A DNA stretch of 64,000 bases from the NCBI GenBank assembly GCA_965229335.1, contig OZ245874.1:3162001-3226000 (forward strand), read 5' to 3'. This document shows positions 48,336-56,710 of this stretch, one piece after another. Source of the DNA: JAFKFH01 sp017307375. GTDB lineage: Bacteria > Pseudomonadota > Alphaproteobacteria > Ferrovibrionales > Ferrovibrionaceae. Position numbers and translations under genes: made by a program. The notes under the pieces were generated by a model. The model was not told the origin of the DNA, did no database searches, and was given only the letters and a program-made list of their open reading frames with translations. The first letter of the stretch is position 1, and every line of letters begins with the position of its first letter.

Positions 48336-48393
48336 TAATCTGCTTGCCGGCAAGCTTGGCGTTTGCCGCCTGCCATCCCTTAAGATGGCGGGC

Positions 48394-49080
48394 ATGATTC
48401 GCGCCCTCGACCAGATCGACCTTGCGGTCCCCGATGTCGATGCAGCCATCGCCGACCATCGGCTGTTGTTCGGTCGCGACGACGGCGGGCCGGAATTCGC
48501 CGCGGCCAACATGACGTTGCGGCTCGTTCCCGGCGAAGGCCGGACCGGCCTGTGCCGTATAGCCTTCGCGGTCGACGATCTCGCCGAGGCGACGCGGCTT
48601 GCCTCCAACCGCGGGCTGATGCTGGAGCAGGCGACGCCGGACCATGATTTCGCCATCGCCCTGGTCGAGGCGCGACCGCCGATCGTTCCATGCGCGGGGA
48701 CCGGCATGCTGACGGCGCTCGATCATGTCGTGATCCGGACCGCGGCGCCCGAGCGGGCCCTGGCCCTTTATGGCGCCAGGGCCGGTCTCGACCTGCGGCT
48801 CGATCGCAGCGAACCGCGCTGGGGGACGCGGCTGATGTTCTTTCGCTGCGGCAATCTGGTCGTCGAGATCATGAGCGACCTGAATGCCCCGGTGTCGGAC
48901 GCTCCGGACCGGCTGTGGGGGCTGTCCTGGCGCAGCGACGATGTCGATGCCGCGCGCGCCCGGCTCGTCGCGGCGGGCATCGACGCATCTGCCGTCCGTC
49001 CCGGCCGCAAGCCGGGGACACGCGTCTTTACGGTCCGGAGCGGCACCGCCGGCGTGCCGACGATCGTGGTCGGGACCTGA
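48394..49080 (+). CDS. Two-domain VOC (glyoxalase/bleomycin-resistance fold) protein
   Basis: A 228-residue protein; the start at 48394 (MIRALDQIDLAVPDVDAAIA) is likely, with an alternative ATG at 48385. Residues about 1-105 and 110-228 each form a vicinal-oxygen-chelate domain (ALDQIDLAVPDVDAA, then ALDHVVIRTAAPERALALYG). The second carries a typical His (LDHVV) and Glu (LVVEIM). The substrate is unknown. It is divergent from the MarR gene and is its likely target. Confidence 0.8.
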   Translation: MIRALDQIDLAVPDVDAAIADHRLLFGRDDGGPEFAAANMTLRLVPGEGRTGLCRIAFAVDDLAEATRLASNRGLMLEQATPDHDFAIALVEARPPIVPCAGTGMLTALDHVVIRTAAPERALALYGARAGLDLRLDRSEPRWGTRLMFFRCGNLVVEIMSDLNAPVSDAPDRLWGLSWRSDDVDAARARLVAAGIDASAVRPGRKPGTRVFTVRSGTAGVPTIVVGT

Positions 49081-49242
49081 CCGGCCGGCCGCCATCGATG
49101 AGTTCATGATCACGGGATACCGCGCCCGGGGTTGAATGCAAGGCCGCGATCAGGCATGTACCGCCGGACGGCGCGGTCCGGGCGGCCGTTTCGGGGGGCG
49201 AAGAATGCGTATTTCAGCGCGCGCACAGACGCGCCGGTGGCA

Positions 49243-50790
49243 ATGCTGATGTGGGGCAGGGTGGTTGCCGCCGCGAAGTCGGCGTTGCAGCGCAAGCTGA
49301 TCTTCGCCGCGGCGATCGTCTGCGCCGTGATCGCCGCTCTTGTCGTGGTTGCGACCGTCAAGATCATCGACGAGGAGCGGCGCCAGGAGACCGTGGTCAA
49401 CGAGAACACGATCTGGATGGGCCACCAGTTGCAGATCGAGGCCTACCGGTTCTACGTCACCCTGGAAAAATTCATCAGTCGCGAAGTGGTCATGGACGAG
49501 GTCGGGCTGCGCCTGGACCTGCTGTTCAGCCGGCTCGACGCGCTGCGCACCGGCGATGTCGCCCGCTTCGTGCAGGCCGATCCGGCCGCCGCAGAAATTT
49601 TTGGCCGGATCACCGCCAAGCTCGCCCAGATCGAGAAGACCGTCGACCGCCTGGCGCTCGAGCCCGCGGCGGTCGCCGAGGCACGCGTCGCGATGGAGGA
49701 GTTGCGCGACCTGGTCCAGCAGTTCGACCTCGCCATCCTCAAGCTCGCGACCGAGCGCGCCACCGGCGACCGGCGCCACGCCATCGAGTTGTTGCTGCAA
49801 CTCTCCGGGCTGATGGTCGCGCTGGCAATCGGCATTTCGATCCTGATCGGCAGCCTGTGGTACCAGTTTCGCAACGAGAGCCGCATCCGCCGACGGATGG
49901 AAGACCTGGCCGACAGCCTGTCGCGGGCGCGCAGCGAACTGGCGGCGCATGCTGAAAATCTCGAAGTGCTGGTGGCCGAGCGCACCGCCGAGGTCGAAGC
50001 CAAGTCGACCTCGCTCGAAATTGCCAATACCAAGCTGTTGTCGTCGATCAACTACGCGCTGCGCATCCAGACCGCCTTGCTGCCGCCGCGCACGTTGCTC
50101 GACGAGATGTTTGCCGATGCCGACGTCGCCTGGGCACCGCGTGATATCGTCGGAGGCGACTTCTACTGGGCGTGCCGCGGCGCCGGGGCCGATTTCCTGA
50201 TCATTGCCGATTGCACCGGCCATGGCGTGCCCGGGGCGCTGATGACCATGATTGTCGCGGCGCTCCTCGATGGCATGAAGGCCAACGGCGAGGGGTTCGC
50301 CCCATCGCAGGTCCTGGGCGAGTTGAACCGGCGGGTGAAGGCGGTACTGGGCCAGAACGACGGCGAGGGCGCCTCCAACGACGGGCTCGACTGCGTCGCG
50401 CTGACGATCGACCGATCCGGCCGGCGAATGACGGTTGCCGGGGCGCGTATGTCGGTCTGGCGCCAGAACGATGATGGTATCGAGGAGATTCGTGGTTCGC
50501 GCGCCTCGGTCGGCTATCGCGACGTTGCCAACGACACGGTGTATCCGGAAACGACGATCGCGTTGCAGCCGGGCGATCGTTTCTTCGTCGCGACCGACGG
50601 CCTGTTCGACCAGATCGGCGGGGCCAAGCGGCTGATGTTCGGGGCCCGCCGCTTCCGTGCCGCGCTCAGCGGCCTCCCGGACCAGGACATGGCGACGCTG
50701 TGCCGCCGGCTTCGTGCCGAATTCGAGGCCTATCGCGGACAGGAGGAGCGGCGCGACGACTTCCTGCTGTTCGGATTCCGCCCGCTGTGA
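49243..50790 (+). CDS. Membrane PP2C/SpoIIE-type phosphatase, SiaA-like
   Basis: A 515-residue protein when read from the ATG at 49243; earlier in-frame starts exist (49156) but add a sequence unlike the family. Membrane helices at about 18-40 and 187-210 enclose a helical sensor domain of about 145 residues. A coiled coil (about 220-275) leads to a SpoIIE-type PP2C domain (about 290-515). Metal-binding motifs are GGDFYW, IADCTGHGVPGAL, ATDGLFDQ and the terminal DDFLLFGF. With the next two genes it matches the SiaA-SiaB-SiaC phosphatase/kinase/phosphoprotein switch known in Pseudomonas. Confidence 0.85.
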   Translation: MLMWGRVVAAAKSALQRKLIFAAAIVCAVIAALVVVATVKIIDEERRQETVVNENTIWMGHQLQIEAYRFYVTLEKFISREVVMDEVGLRLDLLFSRLDALRTGDVARFVQADPAAAEIFGRITAKLAQIEKTVDRLALEPAAVAEARVAMEELRDLVQQFDLAILKLATERATGDRRHAIELLLQLSGLMVALAIGISILIGSLWYQFRNESRIRRRMEDLADSLSRARSELAAHAENLEVLVAERTAEVEAKSTSLEIANTKLLSSINYALRIQTALLPPRTLLDEMFADADVAWAPRDIVGGDFYWACRGAGADFLIIADCTGHGVPGALMTMIVAALLDGMKANGEGFAPSQVLGELNRRVKAVLGQNDGEGASNDGLDCVALTIDRSGRRMTVAGARMSVWRQNDDGIEEIRGSRASVGYRDVANDTVYPETTIALQPGDRFFVATDGLFDQIGGAKRLMFGARRFRAALSGLPDQDMATLCRRLRAEFEAYRGQEERRDDFLLFGFRPL

Positions 50791-50814
50791 TTGGACGAAT
50801 GAATTGTGACAGGC

Positions 50815-50842
50815 TTGCAATGTTGCGCCGGGCCGATACTAT
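50815..50842 (+). promoter_or_regulatory. Possible internal promoter before the SiaB-like gene
   Basis: TTGCAA (50815-50820), 16 bp, TACTAT (50837-50842): four of six bases match in each box. It lies in the 106-bp gap between the phosphatase and kinase genes. Confidence 0.35.
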
Positions 50843-50896
50843 CGGACGGGCGTGGCTGGGTCGCAGGAACGGGACAAGCGCTGGGGGCGGGGAGTG

Positions 50897-51445
50897 ATGT
50901 TTGCAGGCGATCTACTGGCCCATCGCCGGAAGCTGAACGATGCGGGGATTGTTTTCCCGTATCACGGCTATGTCTCGGAGAAGCTGCTCGCCGGAATCGG
51001 CGCCGCCTTGCGCCTCAGACTGGAGAGCGAGGGGATCAAGCCGGTCGTCGCGCGCACCTTGTTTGCGATCTATGTCGAGCAGTTGCAGAACGTCATCCGG
51101 TATTCCGCCGACGAGTTGAAGGGCGAGCCGCCCGACGACGCCACCTGCTATGGCGAGGTCGTGATCGGCGTCGAGGGTACCAAGCATTTTGTCATCTGCG
51201 GCAACATGATGGCCGATGGCCTGGTTCCGCGCCTCGAGGAGCGGCTGAGCCGGCTGAAGGACCTCAGCAAGGACGAATTGAAGGACCTCTACAAGGCCCA
51301 GATGAAGCTGGGGCCGGAGGAGGATTCGAAGGGGGCTGGTTTGGGGCTGATCGATATCGCCCGCAAGGCCAGCGAGCCGATCGAGTATGCGTTCGTGCCC
51401 GCACGGAACGGGCAGACTTATTTTTCGATCAAGGCGGTCGTCTGA
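50897..51445 (+). CDS. SiaB-family protein kinase
   Basis: A 182-residue protein starting MFAGDLLAHRRKLNDAGIVF at 50897, with CGGGGAGTG upstream. It has the family features FPYHGYVSEKLLAGIGAALR and VEQLQNVIRYSADE, resembling the N box of GHKL ATPases, then DSKGAGLGLIDIARKASEPI as the G-box region. In Pseudomonas aeruginosa SiaB phosphorylates SiaC; the same role is inferred here from the adjacent siaC-like gene. Confidence 0.85.
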   Translation: MFAGDLLAHRRKLNDAGIVFPYHGYVSEKLLAGIGAALRLRLESEGIKPVVARTLFAIYVEQLQNVIRYSADELKGEPPDDATCYGEVVIGVEGTKHFVICGNMMADGLVPRLEERLSRLKDLSKDELKDLYKAQMKLGPEEDSKGAGLGLIDIARKASEPIEYAFVPARNGQTYFSIKAVV

Positions 51446-51463
51446 AGACGAGTTCGGATAGCG

Positions 51464-51850
51464 ATGATGGACAATATCGTACTGGAAGCGACCGACCGGA
51501 CCTGCGCCGTCGAGTTCGACTTCGCCGCCGGCCGCTTCCGCGTCGCGGGTGAATCCTACCCCGAGGATGCCGCGGCGTTCTTCGGGCCGCTGCATCGTGC
51601 GCTCGACCAGTACCTGGCCGGGCGCACCGCCACCGAGCTCGGCTTCGAGATCGCGCTGGTCTACTTCAATTCGTCGAGCGCCAAGGCGCTGATGGGGTTG
51701 CTGGAACGCTTCGACGCCGCGGCGGCGCGGGGCAACGACGTCACGATCACCTGGGTGCACGATCCGGAAGACGACGCCATGGAGGATATGGCGCGTGAAT
51801 TCGGCGAGGATATCTCCCACGCCCGCTACATCGTCCGCCCGACCGAGTGA
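51464..51850 (+). CDS. SiaC-family (DUF1987) regulatory phosphoprotein
   Basis: A 128-residue STAS-like protein with RVAGESYPEDAAAFFGPLHR (residues about 26-45). The central strand VYFNSSSAKALMGLLERFD carries Ser70-Ser72 where Pseudomonas SiaC has its phosphorylated Thr in a YLNTSS-type segment. In that system unphosphorylated SiaC activates the diguanylate cyclase SiaD. Here it is 18 nt after the kinase gene and 10 nt before a histidine kinase gene. A second ATG at 51467 is equally usable. Confidence 0.87.
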   Translation: MMDNIVLEATDRTCAVEFDFAAGRFRVAGESYPEDAAAFFGPLHRALDQYLAGRTATELGFEIALVYFNSSSAKALMGLLERFDAAAARGNDVTITWVHDPEDDAMEDMAREFGEDISHARYIVRPTE

Positions 51851-51860
51851 GGATCCCGCC

Positions 51861-53250
51861 ATGATCGCGCATGAGGAAGGCCGGACCCCGGACACAACGC
51901 CGGAATTCGACCTGTTCGAAGCCGAGGAAGCGATCATCACCCGCGGCCGCCGCTTCCTGTCGCGCTTCGAACACTCGGCGCCCGAGGCGATCTCGTCCTA
52001 TCAGGAACTGTTGACCGAATATGCCAAGGTTTGCCGGGAATACCGGCGGCTGGTCCGCATTTCCGACCGTCAGCAACAACAACTCTACGCGCTGAACGAA
52101 GATCTGCGGCGCATTTCCGACGAACTGCGCGCCGCCAACGAGGCGAAGTCGGTCTTCCTGGCGACCCTGAGCCACGAGATCCGCACGCCGCTTTCCGGCG
52201 TGCTCGGCATGGTGCGGGCACTGCTCGATACGCCGCTCGACAGCCGGCAGCACGATTGGGCCGAGACGATCCGCTATGCCGGCGAGGCGATGCTGAGCCT
52301 GGTCAACGACACGCTCGATTTGTCGAAGATCGAATCGGGCCGGCTGGAACTCGAACGGCTGCCGTTCGACATGCGCCGGCTGGTCGACGCCATCGTGATG
52401 CTGATGTCGGCGCGTGCACGGGAAAAAGGCATCGGCCTGACCGCCCGGGTCCGCCCCGACGTGCCGCCACTGGTGGTCGGCGATCCGACGCGTCTGCGCC
52501 AGATCCTGCTCAACCTCGTTTCCAACGCCATCAAGTTCACCGAGCAGGGCGGGGTGATGGTCGAGGTCTCCGTCGTCGGTACCGATGACGGCGCGGCGCG
52601 GCTGCGCATTGCCGTGATCGATTCGGGTATCGGCATTTCGTCCGAGGCGCAAAGCCGCATCTTCGACTTCTTCTCGCAGGCCGACGTCTCGATCGCGCGC
52701 CGCTTCGGCGGCTCGGGGCTGGGGCTTGCGATCTGCAACCGTCTGGTTCAGGCGATGGGCGGCGTGCTGGCCGTCGAGAGCGGTGCGCCGGCCTATGGTT
52801 CGACATTCCATTTCACCGTGGCGCTGCCGGTCGCGTCTGTTCCGGGCCGCAGCGCCGCCACCGCACTGGTCGTGCTGGTGGCCGATGACGAGCCGGTCAG
52901 CCGCAAGGTGACGAGCCTTCTGCTGAACCATGCCGGCCATCGCGCCGTCATTGCCGAGAATGGCGAACGCGCCGTCGCCGCGGTCGCCGGGGGGCGGGAT
53001 CGATCTGGTGCTGATGGACATGGAAATGCCCGTCATGGACGGCTTTGCCGCCGCCCGGAACATCCGGTCGCTGGCCGATCCGGTGCAGGCCACGGTACCG
53101 ATCATCGCGCTGACCGGTCGGTCGCGCGCCGACGACGCCGAGCGTTATGCCGCGATCGGCATCGATGGCGTGCTGCCCAAGCCGATCGATCCCGACATTC
53201 TCGACACCTTCCTCGATTCGACGGTGGCTCGCCGCCCCCGCATCGCCTGA
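51861..53250 (+). CDS. Hybrid sensor histidine kinase/response regulator, apparent +1 frameshift
   Basis: The start is at 51861 (MIAHEEGRTPDTTPEFDLFE), with no membrane segment. A coiled-coil region (about 45-95) precedes HisKA with His105 in SHEIRTPLSG and the ATPase boxes QILLNLVSNAIKFT and GSGLGLAICNRLV. A receiver domain begins VLVADDEPVSRKVTSLLLNH, but the frame is lost in a run of six G (52989-52994). One G fewer gives a continuous receiver through IDLVLMDMEMPVMDGFAAAR and PKPIDPDILDTFL to the stop at 53250. Read literally, the first frame continues with nonsense to 53342. This is either a sequencing error or a genuine frameshift; it occupies the siaD position. Confidence 0.8.
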
Positions 53251-53251
53251 C

Positions 53252-53857
53252 TCACGCCGGTTGCGTCGGCCCGGCCGGGACCTGCCAGCGGGCGAGCACG
53301 ACCATGGTCAGAACCGCCGGCCTGCTGCCGTCGGCACGATAGCGGTGCGGCAGGTCGGCCCGGAAAATGGCGGTATCGCCGCTATCGACCAGCGTCTCGT
53401 GGCCGCCGAGGTCGAGCGCCAGACGGCCGGAGCGCACGGCGACCAGTTCCACCGTGCCCGGCTCGTGCGGTGCCGACTCGATATGCTCGTCCGGCTGGAT
53501 GACCCAGTCCCACAATTCGACGATGTCGGGGGCGTCGGTCCCGCCGAGCAGCCGGCCGGTCCCGCCGTGGTCGCCGCGCCACAGGATCGGCGCCTCCGCC
53601 TGCCTGACGATCCGCACCCGCGGCGTCTCGGCGACCTCGACCAGCCGGGCCAGCGGCAGGCCGAGCGCCGCCGACAGGCGCAACAGCGTCGCCAGGCTGG
53701 GATTGGTCCGGCCCTGTTCCATCTGCACCAGCATGCCCTTCGACACGCCGGCCGCGGCCGACAGCTGATCCAGGGTCAGGCCGCGCTGGCTACGTGCGGC
53801 CTTCAGGTTGCGGGCCAGCGCGGCGGTGACGGCCTCAGTATCGTTTGATGAACTCAT
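53252..53857 (-). CDS. XRE-family regulator with C-terminal cupin
   Basis: A 201-residue protein. The helix-turn-helix (LKAARSQRGLTLDQLSAAAGVSKGMLVQME, seen over residues about 17-46) is followed by a cupin_2 domain (about 110-190: GTVELVAVRSGRLALDLGGH). This family senses small metabolites and often controls a neighbouring transporter. It is divergent from a LysE-family exporter gene with a large palindrome between them. Its stop is 2 bp from the receiver-domain stop of the kinase gene on the other strand. Confidence 0.9.
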   Translation of the reverse strand: MSSSNDTEAVTAALARNLKAARSQRGLTLDQLSAAAGVSKGMLVQMEQGRTNPSLATLLRLSAALGLPLARLVEVAETPRVRIVRQAEAPILWRGDHGGTGRLLGGTDAPDIVELWDWVIQPDEHIESAPHEPGTVELVAVRSGRLALDLGGHETLVDSGDTAIFRADLPHRYRADGSRPAVLTMVVLARWQVPAGPTQPA

Positions 53858-53863
53858 GGTTCT

Positions 53864-53906
53864 TTATATTGACCGGCATGACGATCCATGCCAGTGGTCA
53901 ATATAA
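53864..53906. promoter_or_regulatory. Nested palindrome between XRE-cupin and LysE genes
   Basis: TTATATTGACC (53864-53874) is exactly inverted at 53896-53906. Inside lie GGCATG (53875-53880) and CATGCC (53887-53892), also an exact inversion. Each outer arm contains TTGACC, a -35-like element on each strand. The position 7 bp from the XRE start and 26 bp from the exporter start suggests an operator that overlaps both promoters. Confidence 0.65.
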
Positions 53907-53931
53907 GGCAATTTCAGTGCAGTAGAGAGCA

Positions 53932-54543
53932 ATGGCGGCTTTTTTCCAGGGCTTGGGTCTCGGGGCCGGGCTGATCGTCGCGATCGGCGCGCAGAATGCC
54001 TTCGTGCTGCGCCAGGGCCTGGCCCGCGGCCCGGTGATCACGGTGGCGACGGTCTGCTTCGCCTGCGACGCGGTGCTGATCGCCGCGGGCGCTTTCGGGC
54101 TGGGGGCGCTGATCGCCTCGACGCCCTGGGCCCTGGCGCTGACCGCCTGGGGCGGGGCTGCGTTCCTGGGGATCTACGGCGCGCTGTCCTTCCGCAACGC
54201 CTTCCGCGGCCAGGCCTTGCGGGGCGAGGGTGGCGGCGCGGTCGAAGGCGGGGTGAAGGCGGTCATGCTCGCCCTGTCGTTCAGCCTGCTGAACCCGCAT
54301 GTCTATCTCGACACCGTTGTCCTGCTCGGCTCGGTGGCGGCCCAGGTGCCGGCCGCGGAACGACCGTTCTTCGCGCTCGGCGGCATGACCGCGTCGTTCC
54401 TGTGGTTCTACGGCCTCGGCCTTGGCGCGGCCTGGGCCGCGCGCTGGCTGGCGCGACCGGCGGTATGGACGGCGATCGACGTCGGCGTCGGCCTGGTCAT
54501 GTGGACGATCGCCGGCGGCCTGATCGCCGATCAGCTGCGCTGA
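53932..54543 (+). CDS. LysE/ArgO-family amino-acid exporter
   Basis: A 203-residue inner-membrane protein with about six helices. The family motif [15 protein letters not shown] (residues about 19-33) is clear, as is [20 protein letters not shown]. LysE and ArgO export basic amino acids such as arginine and lysine; the substrate here is not known. Its 3' end overlaps the leftward lipB by 13 bp. Confidence 0.92.
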   Translation: MAAFFQGLGLGAGLIVAIGAQNAFVLRQGLARGPVITVATVCFACDAVLIAAGAFGLGALIASTPWALALTAWGGAAFLGIYGALSFRNAFRGQALRGEGGGAVEGGVKAVMLALSFSLLNPHVYLDTVVLLGSVAAQVPAAERPFFALGGMTASFLWFYGLGLGAAWAARWLARPAVWTAIDVGVGLVMWTIAGGLIADQLR

Positions 54544-55196
54544 AGCGGCCCGAAGGCTTCCGGGAAGGTCTCCCGCAACGCGACGTCGACCTCGGTCATC
54601 GGCACGACGATCCCCTGGTCGAGCAGCGAGGTGACGCCATGCTCGCTGATCCCGCACGGCACGATGCCGGCATAGTGGCCGAGATCGGGGTCGACGTTCA
54701 GGCTGATGCCATGGAACGTCACCCAGTGGCGCACCCGCACGCCGATTGCCGCGATCTTGTCCTCCCGGCCCGGATATCCCGGTCGCGGCACCCAGACCCC
54801 GACCCGGCCGTCGCGCACCTCGCCGTGCAGATTGAAGCGCGCCAGGGTGCGGATCACCCAGTCTTCCAGCGCGTGGACGAAACGCCTGAGGTCGCGGCCC
54901 CAATGCGTCAGGTCCAGCATCACGTAGACAACGCGCTGGCCAGGGCCATGATAGGTGTATTGGCCGCCGCGGCCGGCGGCATGGACCGGGAATCGGTCGG
55001 GGTCGACCAGGTCGCCGGGCTGGGCGCGGGTGCCGGCGGTGTAGAGCGGCGGGTGTTCGACGAACCAGAGACATTCCGGCGCGCTGCCCGCGCGGATGTC
55101 GGCGGCCCGCTGTTCCATGAACGCGACGGCCTCCTCGTAGGCCACGGGGGCGTCGGCATAGCGCCATTCGATGGCGGCGAAGCGGGAAGCGTCCAC
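54531..55196 (-). CDS. lipB: Octanoyltransferase LipB
   Basis: A 221-residue protein that moves the octanoyl group from acyl carrier protein to lipoyl domains, the first step of lipoate synthesis. Motifs are [20 protein letters not shown], the catalytic Lys147 (DKIAAIGVR) and Cys181 (GIVPCGI). The ATG at 55196 opens [20 protein letters not shown]. lipA is not in the window. Confidence 0.95.
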   Translation of the reverse strand: MDASRFAAIEWRYADAPVAYEEAVAFMEQRAADIRAGSAPECLWFVEHPPLYTAGTRAQPGDLVDPDRFPVHAAGRGGQYTYHGPGQRVVYVMLDLTHWGRDLRRFVHALEDWVIRTLARFNLHGEVRDGRVGVWVPRPGYPGREDKIAAIGVRVRHWVTFHGISLNVDPDLGHYAGIVPCGISEHGVTSLLDQGIVVPMTEVDVALRETFPEAFGPLQRS

Positions 55197-55279
55197 GGGA
55201 TACCTTTAACCAATGCCTAACCATGGGCTAGTATGCCTGTTCGGATAGGCGCAAACGGGTTGGGCAAGCAAGGCCTCTG

Positions 55280-55519
55280 ATGACCAAGGCCATCAACGAC
55301 GTCGAGATAGAAATCTCCGTGGTGCTCGGCAAGGCCCGCATGCCGATCAACCAGGTGTTGAAGGTCGGCCGCGGCGCCATCATCGAACTCGACGCGACCC
55401 TCGACGACGATGCCTGGATCTATGCCAACAACCGCCTGATCGCGCGCGGCGAGATCGTGATCGTCGGCGAGCATGTTGCGGTCTCGATCACCGAAACCTT
55501 CATCAACGCGCCCAGCTGA
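55280..55519 (+). CDS. Orphan FliN-like SpoA-domain protein
   Basis: A 79-residue protein made almost entirely of a SpoA/FliN domain: VEIEISVVLGKARMPINQVL, then VGRGAIIELDA and the C-terminal VNNRLIARGEIVIVGEHVAV-type segment (here YANNRLIARGEIVIVGEHVA). FliN forms the C-ring of the flagellar switch. It lacks the N-terminal extension of most FliN proteins, and no other flagellar gene is nearby, so a motor role is likely but not certain. AAGGCCTCTG precedes the ATG. Confidence 0.8.
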   Translation: MTKAINDVEIEISVVLGKARMPINQVLKVGRGAIIELDATLDDDAWIYANNRLIARGEIVIVGEHVAVSITETFINAPS

Positions 55520-55607
55520 AATAAATAGATCAAACAGCTTGAACCCTCGGAGCGGATTTGCTATTTCCCCGCGACCAGACGGGATCACCCCGGTTCGAGA
55601 CGACAGT

Positions 55608-55694
55608 GCGGTCGTGGCGGAATTGGTAGACGCGCAGCGTTGAGGTCGCTGTGGCCGAAAGGCCGTGGAAGTTCGAGTCTTCTCGACCGCACCA
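55608..55694 (+). tRNA. tRNA-Leu (GAG anticodon)
   Basis: An 87-nt class II tRNA with encoded CCA. The acceptor GCGGTCG pairs with CGACCGC, the anticodon loop is TTGAGGT (anticodon GAG), it has a long variable arm and the T loop is TTCGAGT. Accessory genes follow it. Confidence 0.96.
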
Positions 55695-55723
55695 GCAGCT
55701 TTGCTAAAGGCTGCTCAGGAAGT

Positions 55724-55936
55724 TCAGTGGCGGCTGCTGCAGCCATTCCCTTGCTCTTCAATCCAATCCATAGCCTCCACACTCAGCCCTGGCTGCAGCC
55801 GGGAAGTGATCCTTTCGATCAGTTCGGAAGGTTCGGCGGTGGCGCCTGATTTTCCCTTGCGGCGCTGGGGATGATTGCCGATCGGCCTGTCTAGGACTAT
55901 ATTTGGTCCTAATTCAGTCCGAATGGGTGCTGCCAT
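55724..55936 (-). CDS. Possible small ORF or gene remnant (70 codons)
   Basis: A leftward frame from the ATG at 55936 reads GATAEPSELIERITSRLQPG and LSVEAMDWIEEQGNG in its second half, which looks protein-like. Its first half covers the antitoxin promoter and operator. I do not recognise a family and see no good Shine-Dalgarno. It could be a decayed fragment left in the spacer after tRNA-Leu, or non-coding. Confidence 0.2.
   Translation of the reverse strand: MAAPIRTELGPNIVLDRPIGNHPQRRKGKSGATAEPSELIERITSRLQPGLSVEAMDWIEEQGNGCSSRH
55892..55911 (+). promoter_or_regulatory. Palindrome upstream of the antitoxin gene (candidate TA operator)
   Basis: TAGGAC-N8-GTCCTA is a perfect inverted repeat 12 bp before the first possible antitoxin start, with another GTCC half-site at 55917-55920. 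Phd/YefM antitoxins, with their toxins, repress their own promoters at such sites. Confidence 0.5.
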
Positions 55937-56210
55937 GCGCTTGTCGACCCAAGTCCGACCGATCAGCTATCTCAAGGCCAATGCAGCAGAGGTGCTGTCC
56001 GACCTTGCCGAGACCAGACAGCCGCTGGTGATCACCCAGAACGGCGAAGCCAAGGCGGTGTTGCAGGACGTGGTCTCGTTCGAGCAGGGCCAGGAAACGC
56101 TGGCATTGCTGAAACTCCTGGCCCTGGGTCAGCAGGACGTCGAAGCGGGACGGACCAGGGCCGCGCGCGACGTCGCCGCCCGGTTGCGGGCGAAACTGCC
56201 AGGCCGGTGA
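55923..56210 (+). CDS. Phd/YefM-family antitoxin
   Basis: A 95-residue protein (MGAAMRLSTQVRPISYLKAN; an alternative ATG is at 55935). The Phd/YefM DNA-binding fold is visible in PISYLKANAAEVLSDLAETR and PLVITQNGEAKAVLQDVVSF. The charged C-terminal part (about 60-95) is the expected toxin-binding region. Its stop overlaps the toxin start by 4 nt, the usual antitoxin-first arrangement. Confidence 0.9.
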   Translation: MGAAMRLSTQVRPISYLKANAAEVLSDLAETRQPLVITQNGEAKAVLQDVVSFEQGQETLALLKLLALGQQDVEAGRTRAARDVAARLRAKLPGR

Positions 56211-56548
56211 CTGCGCGGCGATACGGCGTCGAGCTCACGCAGGGCGCCGAGGACGATCTTGAAGAAATTCACCGATACCGCTTGCGGGTTCGCGGCAGCG
56301 ACGATGCCGACGCCCTGATCGGCGAATTCCTGACGGTCATCGACTCCCTGGAAGCCGTTCCCGAACGCGGTGCCATACCGAGGGAGTTGGAGGGGTTGGG
56401 CATCAAGGAGTTTCGACAGGTCCTGCTCCGGCAGTTTCGCCTGATCTACCGGATAATCGATTCGCGTGTCGTCATCCTTGTGATCGCCGATGGCCGCCGG
56501 GACATGCAGACGCTTCTCGAACGTCGGCTGCTTGCGCGGGTCCGTTGA
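56207..56548 (+). CDS. RelE/ParE-family toxin
   Basis: A 113-residue protein read from a GTG at 56207 overlapping the antitoxin stop (GTGA). The ParE/RelE fold shows as YGVELTQGAEDDLEEIHRYR at the start, then REL-x-G-x-x-x-FRQVLLRQFRLIYRII and DSRVVILVIADGRRDMQTLL. The pattern is like plasmid-stabilisation toxins that block gyrase or cleave mRNA; which of these applies is not clear from sequence. Confidence 0.87.
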   Translation: MTARRYGVELTQGAEDDLEEIHRYRLRVRGSDDADALIGEFLTVIDSLEAVPERGAIPRELEGLGIKEFRQVLLRQFRLIYRIIDSRVVILVIADGRRDMQTLLERRLLARVR

Positions 56549-56710
56549 AACAGAGTCTGCCCGATCCTGTCCGCGATCGTCATGACCATCCGAGACGCCT
56601 GTGCCCGCCATCCTGCATGTGCGGGCTGCGCACAACGCGGGCTGCATTTTCCCGTCGGCAGGTCTAATACTGCCTGTCAGGGCCGCTCACTTTGCTTTTG
56701 AGGGACGATC

